Origin: Enterococcus sp. DIV0212c
GTDB taxonomy: Bacteria; Bacillota; Bacilli; Lactobacillales; Enterococcaceae
Length of the DNA: 64,000 nucleotides
Direction: 5' to 3'
Assembly (NCBI RefSeq): GCF_017377505.1
Contig: NZ_JAFREN010000012.1
Location: forward strand, 74,487 to 138,486
The translations under genes were made by a program, and so were the position numbers. Below are positions 1-7,388 of this stretch, one piece after another (position 1 is the first letter of the stretch; every line of letters begins with the position of its first letter). The notes under the pieces are model-generated. The model did no database searches and was not told where the DNA came from. It saw nothing but the letters and a program-made list of their open reading frames with translations.

Positions 1-165
1 AAAAAATTTATTTCAGGTATGCTTGTAGGAACAGCCGTTACTTGTGCTGCAGTTGTCGGATTCGCGGCTACTATCAAAAAAACAGTGCTTGACCCAATCG
101 AAGAAAAAGAAGATATGATCGAGGAAAACCGTAAAAAAGCAATGCGTAAACGCATTTCCCGATAA
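1..165 (+). CDS. DUF3042 family protein (5' end cut by window)
   Basis: The open frame runs from base 1 to TAA at 163-165 and gives 54 residues beginning KKFISGMLVGTAV, then VKK-like and EEKEDMIEENRKKAMRKR. This matches the small DUF3042 proteins of lactobacilli and enterococci, which are about 55 residues, so probably only the ATG lies outside the window. One N-terminal hydrophobic segment (about residues 4-24) is followed by a charged helical tail, so it is likely a membrane-anchored small protein. Its function is unknown. It faces the next gene convergently, separated by a double-hairpin repeat at 185-284. Confidence 0.8.
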   Translation, partial: KKFISGMLVGTAVTCAAVVGFAATIKKTVLDPIEEKEDMIEENRKKAMRKRISR

Positions 166-184
166 AATGTAGTATAGAAAAGAA

Positions 185-284
185 GTTGGGACAGAAGCTT
201 ATTTCTCGGGATTGCTTCTGCTCCCAACGTTTATCCGGATTCCATGTGAGTGGGATATGACTCGAAGAGTTATGTCCCACTCAC
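185..284 (+). repeat. Modular two-hairpin intergenic repeat, copy 1
   Basis: Two adjacent dyads. The first is GTTGGGACAGAAGC ... GCTTCTGCTCCCAAC (185-228). The second is GTGAGTGGGATATGACTC, loop gaa, GAGTTATGTCCCACTCAC (246-284), an 18-bp stem with only two G-T pairs. A diverged copy lies inverted at 9365-9532 with the same module order. It sits between convergent genes and probably acts as a bidirectional terminator. Its right arm reaches into the 3' end of the oxidoreductase gene and supplies that gene's stop codon. Confidence 0.75.
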
Positions 285-2132
285 TTTTGTTGTTCTATTC
301 TCTTCAAAAATACTTTCAGCAATCACATCTGCTTCTCTTAAATTCCAAGGATCTGTTCCGGGTCTTGCCGTTGCAGCTGTCAGCCAGTGAACACCTTCTG
401 TTGGAATACCGTAACAATATAATCCAGTAACAGGCTCTCCTAATTTGGAGTATATTTGATTTGTTTTTCGATCAACTGAAAGTGCGCCTGTTCGGTAAAT
501 TTCACCTGACGATAATTCTAATACGTGTAAACTAGCTATTTGATCTCTTAAAAGCTGTTTCACTAAAGGATTCAAACTATACTGATTCGCCGTTTTGGGT
601 AATCTAGCCTCAATTAAAAAATGAGTTTTATATTTGTTCATAGGAAATCTTTTCGAGTACCCCACATAACTACCTGCTTCAGTCTCTATCTTCATTTCCG
701 GACCAATCAACGTTAAGATTCCAGCTTTGATCAGCGCTTTTAATTCGGCTATTCTTTCTAAAGGAGGTCCTATCGATAAAAAGGAATTCAACGGCGTAAA
801 CCAATCCCACAACCATTTTTTGCACTCTTCATCAGAAAATAATTCATGATCCAACATAAAACGAACCTCATCACGTAAATCTTTTAAGCTATCCAAAGCA
901 GCCGCAAAAGGTCCTGATAGTGTCCCTTTCTTCGCCATTATCAGATCCCAGTTTAAATACTCGAGGATAAAGTCTTGAAACGATTCCTCTTCTTCTAATT
1001 GTTGATCTGGATGCTGAACAGTCGACCAATTCCAAAAATCCTTTTTGTTGATTCCATATTTTTCTAGAACAGATTCAGCCCCTTTGGTTCGGATAAATTC
1101 CTCACTGAATCTCGCTTGGTTTACTTTAGGATAATTGGCAGCTACCAATGCGGAATAATAAGCAAATTCCACTTCTTTTTTTAAAAGCTCAAAAAATTGC
1201 TCAGCAGAAAATTGTTCTTTCCGCTTAAATTTATTTAAACTTTTTTCTTTTAAAAAACGCGGCTGATACTCTTGTCCATAGCCTTTTTGATTTCTTCCTC
1301 TGGCATGATAAGGAATCCCTCGACCAGATCCAGCAATGATTTGAGGTTCTCTTCCTGATGGATGATAAACTAATTCCCCATTTTGTTCTTCAAAAAAACC
1401 ACCACGCTCACTGGTCAGTAAAGTAAGGTAATCATCAAAAACTAACCCCAAACCTCGAACCAAGACTGGTTTATTTTCTGTAATTGCTTCAAGATATGCG
1501 TCTGCTGCATTTTTAGGGGAAGAATAAAATAATCGATGCTCACTTGCATAAGTCGCCAACTCTTTCTCATTGCCGATCAATTCATTTTCCTGATGCCCCA
1601 ACGCTAAAACAACAGTATCAACAGTGGTTTCCACTGCTTTTGTATAAACTAAAAACTTAGACTCTTGCATCTTCACCGCTCGGACTGTATCTTTGAAAAA
1701 TTTGACCGATGTTTGTTCCGTCATTCTTGATTGAATATATTCATAGAACCACTTTTGATATAACCCGTAAAAAACGCGTGAACAGTGATCATTGGGACCT
1801 AGATTTTCACATTCTTCCAGTAACGCTACTCTGTTTTCAAAATTATGTTTTTTTATAAAACTCACAGCTTCTCTTTGCGCCCATTCATGTAAGTTTGGCC
1901 CTTTAGCTATAGGACCTTTCGTACTTAACGTTTCATCTGTAAATAAAGTGACATGAGAGGCAACTGAATTCATCAATAAAGATAGAGGCTGGTCTTCCCG
2001 CCACACCTTTCCTCCTGGACCGTATGGATCAAACATTGTAATTTGAATGACCTGTTCTCCTCTTGACCATTCGACAATTCTTTCTAAAACGGAAAGTCCT
2101 CGTGGTCCACCACCAACAATTGCAATTTTCAT
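270..2132 (-). CDS. FAD/NAD(P)-binding protein (NAD_binding_9 type)
   Basis: A 620-residue cytosolic flavoprotein-like protein of unknown substrate. The N-terminus MKIAIVGGGPRGLSVLERI is a Rossmann dinucleotide-binding GxGxxG-type motif (residues 7-12), followed by the PYGPGGKVWR stretch typical of the FAD/NAD(P)-binding PF13454 group. I chose the ATG at 2132 because AAAGGAGG lies 6 nt upstream. The longer frame to 2189 starts inside the upstream gene and has no ribosome binding site. The last codons (KVSGT and stop) lie within the hairpin repeat at 246-284. It follows the DUF488 gene by 28 bp, so the two are probably co-transcribed. Confidence 0.8.
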   Translation of the reverse strand: MKIAIVGGGPRGLSVLERIVEWSRGEQVIQITMFDPYGPGGKVWREDQPLSLLMNSVASHVTLFTDETLSTKGPIAKGPNLHEWAQREAVSFIKKHNFENRVALLEECENLGPNDHCSRVFYGLYQKWFYEYIQSRMTEQTSVKFFKDTVRAVKMQESKFLVYTKAVETTVDTVVLALGHQENELIGNEKELATYASEHRLFYSSPKNAADAYLEAITENKPVLVRGLGLVFDDYLTLLTSERGGFFEEQNGELVYHPSGREPQIIAGSGRGIPYHARGRNQKGYGQEYQPRFLKEKSLNKFKRKEQFSAEQFFELLKKEVEFAYYSALVAANYPKVNQARFSEEFIRTKGAESVLEKYGINKKDFWNWSTVQHPDQQLEEEESFQDFILEYLNWDLIMAKKGTLSGPFAAALDSLKDLRDEVRFMLDHELFSDEECKKWLWDWFTPLNSFLSIGPPLERIAELKALIKAGILTLIGPEMKIETEAGSYVGYSKRFPMNKYKTHFLIEARLPKTANQYSLNPLVKQLLRDQIASLHVLELSSGEIYRTGALSVDRKTNQIYSKLGEPVTGLYCYGIPTEGVHWLTAATARPGTDPWNLREADVIAESIFEENRTTKVSGT

Positions 2133-2160
2133 TCTTTCCCTCCTTTCAAACGATTTTATC

Positions 2161-2529
2161 TTATTTATTTGCCTTTTCATGATCTTCAATCAATTCTTTT
2201 AAGACAACTGCATTGTTATATTTTTCCTCTTTTGCACTATAAATCAGAGTGACCGCAGCATGTTCTTTCACTATTTCCAACAATTGTTGAAATGCTTCGT
2301 TGGTTTCACCAGATTCCAGTTCAGCTATATATTTTTCTTTAAATTTTGGATACTTATCTGGTTCGTGATTAAACCATTGCCTTAGTTCTTTACTGGGCGC
2401 AACTTTTTTCAACCACAAATCCAATTGTTCTTTTTCTTTTGACATTCCCCTAGGCCACAAGCGATCGACCAATACTCGGTAACCATCACTACTATCTATT
2501 TTTTCATAAGCACGTTTTATTTGAAGCAT
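2161..2529 (-). CDS. DUF488 family protein
   Basis: 122 residues. The central SSDGYRVLVDRLWPRG stretch, HEPDKYPKFKEKY and the TLIYSAKEEKYNNA tail are hallmarks of the DUF488 family, small soluble proteins of unknown function often found beside redox genes. ATG at 2529 is preceded by GAGG with 8 nt spacing. The GTG three codons earlier overlaps that Shine-Dalgarno and is unlikely. It heads a two-gene unit with the downstream FAD/NAD(P)-binding protein. Confidence 0.85.
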   Translation of the reverse strand: MLQIKRAYEKIDSSDGYRVLVDRLWPRGMSKEKEQLDLWLKKVAPSKELRQWFNHEPDKYPKFKEKYIAELESGETNEAFQQLLEIVKEHAAVTLIYSAKEEKYNNAVVLKELIEDHEKANK

Positions 2530-2608
2530 TTTTGTCACCTCATCTTTATTTTATCGTAATTAACCAAAAAAGAAACCATTTACGATTTTGATGCAGAAAC
2601 AAAAAACA

Positions 2609-2656
2609 CAGAGAAGTAAACGTCGTCCATCATTGGAACCATCGTTTGCTTCTCTG
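2609..2656 (-). terminator. Terminator of the glucokinase operon
   Basis: Arms CAGAGAAGTAAACG and CGTTTGCTTCTCTG pair over 14 positions with one mismatch. On the minus strand the stem is followed by a T-rich run (2590-2606), directly after the rhodanese-like gene. Confidence 0.8.
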
Positions 2657-2667
2657 CGCTTTATTTA

Positions 2668-3066
2668 TTAAATATTTTTCTTCTTCGTTTTTCCGCTCCA
2701 GCCTTCATAGCCGCCTTTTAAAATATAAAGATCTTTATAGCCATTTTTACGTAATTGATTTGCTGTACGAATACTTAATGATTTTTTTTGATCGTAAAGA
2801 TAGACAGGTTGATCTTTACGAATTGAATTCAATGTTGTTTTGATCGTTGTATACGGCATGTTGCGCGCACCAAGAATATGACCTGCATCAAATGAGTCTT
2901 TTTCACGGACATCAATGATTTGAGCTTTTCTCATACCTTCTTTAAATTCTTCTTCTGTAATCGTTTTGGCTGAGCGTTTTGCCATGATTCTAAGATATAG
3001 CTCGTTGATCCCCATTGCTAGTAAAATTGTTATTAAAATTCCATTGATAATCCATAAAACGTTCAT
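2668..3066 (-). CDS. Membrane-anchored rhodanese-like protein, no catalytic Cys
   Basis: 132 residues. An N-terminal membrane segment (about residues 4-24) is followed by one rhodanese fold (IIDVREKDSFDAGHILGARNMP, then the C-terminal LKGGYEGWSG). The position of the catalytic cysteine in the active-site loop is LYDQKKSLS, and the whole protein has no cysteine, so it cannot act as a sulfurtransferase by the usual mechanism. A sulfur-independent binding or scaffolding role at the membrane is more likely. It is the last gene of the operon and lies 15 bp after glcK. The same neighbourhood is common in lactic acid bacteria. Confidence 0.85.
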   Translation of the reverse strand: MNVLWIINGILITILLAMGINELYLRIMAKRSAKTITEEEFKEGMRKAQIIDVREKDSFDAGHILGARNMPYTTIKTTLNSIRKDQPVYLYDQKKSLSIRTANQLRKNGYKDLYILKGGYEGWSGKTKKKNI

Positions 3067-3081
3067 TCCAAAATCCCTTTC

Positions 3082-4053
3082 TTACTCTTTCTCCATAAAT
3101 TGTAATGCTAATGATGCAGCACCAATAACGCCGGCTTCATTGCCTAACTCGGCAAGCTTGACTTGCGTGCTATTACGAACTTCTGGGAAAGTAAATTCTT
3201 CAAAATATGTTTGGACACGGCTGCGCAAAAATTCACCCGCAGCAGAAACACCACCGCCAATAACCACACTAGACGGATTCAAGGTATTTCCTACATTACC
3301 GATTGCAAGACCTAAGAAATAACACACACGATCCACTACCATCAAAGCAAATGGATCATCTGTTTGAGCATAGTCAAAAACATCTTTACTTGAAACATCT
3401 TGACCATCATCGATCGCTTGTTTTAACTGAGAATCACCCGCATATTCTTCTGACATATGACGAGCAACCCGAACAACACCTGTCGCACTAGAAACCGTTT
3501 CTAAACAACCACGTTTGCCGCAAGTACATTCAAACCCGCCAGGATCAACGGTTACGTGACCAATTTCGCCAGCACAACCATTCACGCCATGTAATAAATT
3601 ACCTTCAGCGATAATACCGCCGCCAACGCCTGTACCAAGTGTGATAAAAACAACATCTGGATTGTTTTCGCCAGCACCTTTCCAGCGTTCGCCTAAAGCC
3701 GCTACATTGGCATCATTATCTAAAACAAACGGAATCCCTGTTGCTTCTTCGATTTGTGCTTTTACATTTTGCTTTTTCGTCCAGTTAAGATTATATGCCC
3801 CAACTACTGTTCCTTTTTTAATATCTACACTACCGGGAGTTCCCATGCCGATTCCGATAAAATCTTCATGTTTCATCTCATAAAGAGAAATGCGGTGATT
3901 GATTGATTCGATGATATCTGGCACAATATGTCGCCCTTCATCCAAAATATTGGTTTCAATACTCCATTTTTGCTGAACATCTCCATCAGTTGTTAAAATC
4001 GCAAACTTAATCGTTGTTCCGCCTAAATCAATCCCAATCAATTTCTTATCCAT
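3082..4053 (-). CDS. glcK: ROK-family glucokinase
   Basis: 323 residues. It phosphorylates glucose to glucose-6-phosphate with ATP in the cytosol. IDLGGTTIKFA (residues 8-18) is the phosphate-binding loop, LDNDAN (111-116) holds the catalytic Asp, and the zinc site typical of ROK kinases is GH at 165-166 plus CTCGKRGC (C176, C178, C183). The ATG at 4053 directly follows the TAA of yqgQ with no gap, and GAAAGGA lies upstream, so translation is probably coupled. This is the classical Gram-positive yqgP-yqgQ-glcK arrangement. Confidence 0.95.
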   Translation of the reverse strand: MDKKLIGIDLGGTTIKFAILTTDGDVQQKWSIETNILDEGRHIVPDIIESINHRISLYEMKHEDFIGIGMGTPGSVDIKKGTVVGAYNLNWTKKQNVKAQIEEATGIPFVLDNDANVAALGERWKGAGENNPDVVFITLGTGVGGGIIAEGNLLHGVNGCAGEIGHVTVDPGGFECTCGKRGCLETVSSATGVVRVARHMSEEYAGDSQLKQAIDDGQDVSSKDVFDYAQTDDPFALMVVDRVCYFLGLAIGNVGNTLNPSSVVIGGGVSAAGEFLRSRVQTYFEEFTFPEVRNSTQVKLAELGNEAGVIGAASLALQFMEKE

Positions 4054-4272
4054 TTACTCGGTTCCTTTCTCAGTCGCTCTGCTTTCTTCAATTCGATGTT
4101 CTCTTTGCAACACACTTCTCGCATGGAGATACGTGTCTCTATCAATCAAGTGACCTTCATAAATATTTTTTAATTCAATCATCATCAGCTCGATATCATA
4201 TATTCTAGCACCTACATAAATGTAAATACCGAATTGTTTAAATAACTGTTGCACATCATATAACGTTTCCAT
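4054..4272 (-). CDS. yqgQ: YqgQ family protein (DUF910)
   Basis: 72 residues starting METLYDVQQLFKQFG, with YDIELMMIELKNIYEGHLID in the middle. This is the YqgQ/DUF910 family, a small helical protein of unknown function found almost always between a rhomboid protease and glucokinase, as here. I chose ATG 4272 because AAGGAAG precedes it by 8 nt. The frame extends eight codons further upstream but overlaps the rhomboid gene without a ribosome binding site. Confidence 0.88.
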   Translation of the reverse strand: METLYDVQQLFKQFGIYIYVGARIYDIELMMIELKNIYEGHLIDRDTYLHARSVLQREHRIEESRATEKGTE

Positions 4273-4288
4273 TAAATGCACTTCCTTA

Positions 4289-4999
4289 TTATACAAGTAA
4301 ACCGAATTTTTTAAAACCCAGGAGTAGACAAACCACTAATAGAAATACAAAAATGATCCCAGAAATAATTCGTTCATGGATATTAAACTCATCAGAACGA
4401 TCTGGCACAGCTAAAGCAGACGCTACTAAAAGCCCGCCAATCAAGCCGCCAATATGTCCCATGATATCCACAGAACTGCTAAATAAATTAAAAATCAAGT
4501 TGATTCCGATAAATGTCGCATAGCGCTGAACCATAAACGAGATTGCTGGATTGTTTCTAAAATGACGCCCTAAAATCACAAAGGCTCCAAATAAACCAAA
4601 TAATGATGTACTCGCTCCTGCTGAAATACTAAGCGGTGAACCAAAAGTAAAACTAACAATATTCCCCGCAATTCCACTTAATAAATAAATAACAAGATAG
4701 CGCCAATGACCATAAATACTTTCAACTTGTGAACCAACATAATAAAGTGTCACCATATTCACTGCAAAATGCAACCAGCCAATATGTAAAAACATTGGGG
4801 TAAAGAAACGCCAATATTCCTGTAGATTAAGAATTTCTCCACGAGACATCGCTCCCCAACGAATCAAGACCATACTATTTTCTGAACCGCCAGAAATCTC
4901 CATCCCTAGAAAAACAATTGTCGTGATTCCAAGTAAAATATACGTGATCAAAGGCTGCTTCAATATTCTTTTGATTTTCATTTGTGTTTGATAATTCAT
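4289..4999 (-). CDS. Rhomboid family intramembrane serine protease
   Basis: 236 residues with six to seven predicted membrane helices. The catalytic dyad is visible: Ser130 in GAST (128-131) and His182 in the GHIGGLIGG helix. HFAVN (77-81) supplies the conserved His and Asn of helix 2, and WR (63-64) lies in loop 1. It cleaves membrane-spanning substrates within the bilayer. The substrate here is unknown. This is the YqgP/GluP-type neighbourhood. AGGAGG precedes ATG 4999. Confidence 0.93.
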   Translation of the reverse strand: MNYQTQMKIKRILKQPLITYILLGITTIVFLGMEISGGSENSMVLIRWGAMSRGEILNLQEYWRFFTPMFLHIGWLHFAVNMVTLYYVGSQVESIYGHWRYLVIYLLSGIAGNIVSFTFGSPLSISAGASTSLFGLFGAFVILGRHFRNNPAISFMVQRYATFIGINLIFNLFSSSVDIMGHIGGLIGGLLVASALAVPDRSDEFNIHERIISGIIFVFLLVVCLLLGFKKFGLLV

Positions 5000-5008
5000 A
5001 TATTCCTC

Positions 5009-5548
5009 CTAGCTGATAAATAATCGTTTCACAGGTAAATCAAAGGATTCCACCTGCCAACTTTCCTGAATCTGTTCACTAAATACCAAACTACATGTTT
5101 CTCCTTGGTACTGTTGGAGGAAACGATCATAATAACCTCCGCCAAAACCAATACGAAACCCCTCATGCGTAAACACAATTCCGGGTACAACTAACAAATC
5201 GATTATTTCAGCCGAAACTTCTGGTGCAGCGACAGGTTCTTCTACGCCAAATGCTGTTTTTTCAAAAATCGTTTCTGGCTCAACTAAGTGAAACGTCAAC
5301 TTTCTATCTTTCGTTGCTATTGGCATCAGCATTTGTTTTCCTTCTGAGCAACCTTTAGACAACAAAATATGGGTATTGAATTCAAAATCCAGCGGCTTGG
5401 TAATTGCAATTGTTTGCGCTTTTTCCCAACACGGATCATTGAACAAAGATTGACTGATTTCACGCTCTTTTTGCTCTTTTAGCGTTGGATGGTCATGCAG
5501 CCATTTTAAGTTCCTTAATCCCAATTTTCTTAAACGTGCTTTCTCCAC
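5009..5548 (-). CDS. 5-formyltetrahydrofolate cyclo-ligase
   Basis: 179 residues. It converts 5-formyl-THF to 5,10-methenyl-THF with ATP. The family signature IGFGGGYYDRFL and the preceding LVVPGIVFTHEGFRIG are present near the C-terminus, and the N-terminal basic EKARLRKLGLRNL binds nucleotide in relatives. The likely start is GTG at 5548, 8 nt after AGGAGG. The in-frame TTG two codons upstream lies too close to the Shine-Dalgarno. It is the first gene of the minus-strand operon ending at the rhodanese-like gene. Confidence 0.92.
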   Translation of the reverse strand: MEKARLRKLGLRNLKWLHDHPTLKEQKEREISQSLFNDPCWEKAQTIAITKPLDFEFNTHILLSKGCSEGKQMLMPIATKDRKLTFHLVEPETIFEKTAFGVEEPVAAPEVSAEIIDLLVVPGIVFTHEGFRIGFGGGYYDRFLQQYQGETCSLVFSEQIQESWQVESFDLPVKRLFIS

Positions 5549-5568
5549 ATCCAACCCCTCCTAATTTA

Positions 5569-5596
5569 AAAATACAACAGGCTCCTTTTGTCTCAA
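5569..5596 (-). promoter_or_regulatory. Possible promoter of the cyclo-ligase/glcK operon
   Basis: On the minus strand TTGAGA (5591-5596) and TATTTT (5569-5574) are separated by 16 nt. The -10 lies only about 20 nt before the start codon, so this is a weak prediction. Confidence 0.35.
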
Positions 5597-5740
5597 CAGA
5601 GTTTCTCTTTTTTCCGAGAAATGAACCCTTGCAGCTAGAAAGAAAATTTCACCACAATCTATCGTTTTATTTACTTTCTTTGCATCTTTTAACCTTACTC
5701 TGTAGTTTATAGAAAAATAGTCCAAATAGCAAACAGATTT

Positions 5741-6673
5741 CTAGTTTTCTATCGTAAAATCTAGTCTTTTTTGCAGCCAATTACTGATTGCTTTATATAC
5801 CTCGTTTTTTTCATCTTCTAACAAAATTTCATGACGTAACTCTGCAAACAAAACAAGGGATACATCCTTTATTCCAGCCTTGTCTAAATCTTTTGCGACC
5901 TTTCGAGGTCCTTTGCCGAAATCACCGACAGGATCTTGCTCACCACTAATAACTAAGATCGATAAATTTTGATCGATCTTCTCTGCCCAGCCAGTACGAT
6001 TAGCTCCGTCAACTAAGCGAAATAGTGTATAGAAGCCATTATTTGTAAACGTGAAACCTGTTAACGGATCATTTTCATAGCGTCTAACATTGTCCTGACT
6101 TTTACTCAGCCAATTAAATCTACCTGCTTCTGGAAATTGTTTGCTAAAATCACCGAATGCTAATTGATCCAGCCGTTCATTTGTTTTTTCCGGCGCAGTT
6201 AAGTTCAACGTATTCGTTAAAGAGAGCGCTACAGGTAGCAAGGTAGCTTTTTTCCCCGTTCCCATAAAAATGGCTCCACTTATTTCTGGTTTATAGAATT
6301 GCAAATAATTACGCAATGCAAAAGAACCCATACTATGCCCCAACATAAAATGAGGTAGCTTCGGATAATGTTCTGTTATCCATTCCTTGATCTGATGAAT
6401 ATCTTTCAATACAAAAGATACTGGGTCTCCTTTACCAAAATAGCCATGTTTTGTAGCATCTTTGGCAACAGATTCACCATGGCCCAAATGGTCATGACCA
6501 ACAACGACATAGCCTAGACCATTCAAATATTCAGCAAAATCATGATAACGTTCGATATATTCCGCCATTCCATGAATAATCTGAACAACTCCAATAGCTT
6601 CTTGTTCAGGTTCCCAACAGATAAAATGGCTCATTGTTTTTTGATCCGATGACAAAAAAGTATTATGCAGCAT
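5741..6673 (-). CDS. Alpha/beta hydrolase, monoacylglycerol lipase/lysophospholipase-like
   Basis: 310 residues of the Hydrolase_4 family. IHGMAEYIERY gives the oxyanion region, GHDHLGHGES (59-68) is the diagnostic motif, and GHSMG (112-116) holds the nucleophile Ser114. The acid is in GEQDPVGD and the base is His in ELRHEIL. It probably hydrolyses acyl glycerols or lysophospholipids. The start at 6673 has GAGG 7 nt upstream. A 44-codon upstream extension has low-complexity composition and no ribosome binding site. It is transcribed divergently from the next gene. Confidence 0.88.
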   Translation of the reverse strand: MLHNTFLSSDQKTMSHFICWEPEQEAIGVVQIIHGMAEYIERYHDFAEYLNGLGYVVVGHDHLGHGESVAKDATKHGYFGKGDPVSFVLKDIHQIKEWITEHYPKLPHFMLGHSMGSFALRNYLQFYKPEISGAIFMGTGKKATLLPVALSLTNTLNLTAPEKTNERLDQLAFGDFSKQFPEAGRFNWLSKSQDNVRRYENDPLTGFTFTNNGFYTLFRLVDGANRTGWAEKIDQNLSILVISGEQDPVGDFGKGPRKVAKDLDKAGIKDVSLVLFAELRHEILLEDEKNEVYKAISNWLQKRLDFTIEN

Positions 6674-6793
6674 ATTCGTACCTCTTCTCAATTGATAGTT
6701 TTTATTATAAAGTATTCTTAGTAAATGAAATAGTGAAATGAGCGTTTTCTTTTTTATTTTTACAGCCTTAGAACGTACTGAAAGGAGAAACAA

Positions 6794-7333
6794 ATGAAAA
6801 TCCAACTGATTGGAGCATCTGGTACTGGAAAAAGTACTTTAGGAAAATATATCGCCAAAAAAGAACAAATAAAATGGATCGATACAGATCACTACCTTTG
6901 GAAAGACGATACCTTTACAGAAAATCAACCAATTGCTCAGCGCTTAAAAATGTATCAAACTGATCGAGAAAAGTTTGAGCAATTTATCGTTTCCGGCTCT
7001 GTATTTTCTTGGAATCCTAATGGTTTCGCTGATCGAGATTTATTAGTCTTTCTCACTTTAGATGAAACACACCGATTCCAACGATTGATCAAAAGAGAAA
7101 TAACTCGAGCTGGAGAAGATTCCCTTTGGCTAGATGAAAACGGTAATCAGACAAATGATTTTTTAGATTGGTGTAAAACGTATTATACAGCGAAAGATCA
7201 CTCAAAAATCGGAACCTTTGCTGAACACAGTTACCAAATCCAACACTCTAATAGTCCTGTTTTAAAGATAAATAGTGATCAACCATTAGAAGATCTCTAT
7301 CAAATAATCATGCAGACCCTTAAAAAATACTAA
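6794..7333 (+). CDS. P-loop nucleoside/nucleotide kinase-like protein
   Basis: 179 residues. Walker A GASGTGKST (7-15) lies at the N-terminus, IDTDHYLW follows as the substrate-side acidic motif, and FIVSGSVFSWN and LLVFLTLDE form the core strand. It resembles adenylate-kinase-like or topology-modulation-protein-like small P-loop kinases. The substrate cannot be read from the sequence. GAAAGGAG precedes ATG. It is one of few plus-strand genes here and ends in a bidirectional terminator. Confidence 0.75.
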   Translation: MKIQLIGASGTGKSTLGKYIAKKEQIKWIDTDHYLWKDDTFTENQPIAQRLKMYQTDREKFEQFIVSGSVFSWNPNGFADRDLLVFLTLDETHRFQRLIKREITRAGEDSLWLDENGNQTNDFLDWCKTYYTAKDHSKIGTFAEHSYQIQHSNSPVLKINSDQPLEDLYQIIMQTLKKY

Positions 7334-7388
7334 AAAAAGCCTTTTATAACTTGTTTTTAAACAGCGGTCGTAAAAGGCTTTTTTTTAT
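7333..7388. terminator. Bidirectional terminator between convergent genes
   Basis: AAAAAGCCTTTTA and TAAAAGGCTTTTT form a long A/T-flanked stem with T-runs on both strands. It serves the P-loop kinase gene and the Na/Pi transporter gene, and overlaps the last codon of the latter. Confidence 0.85.
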
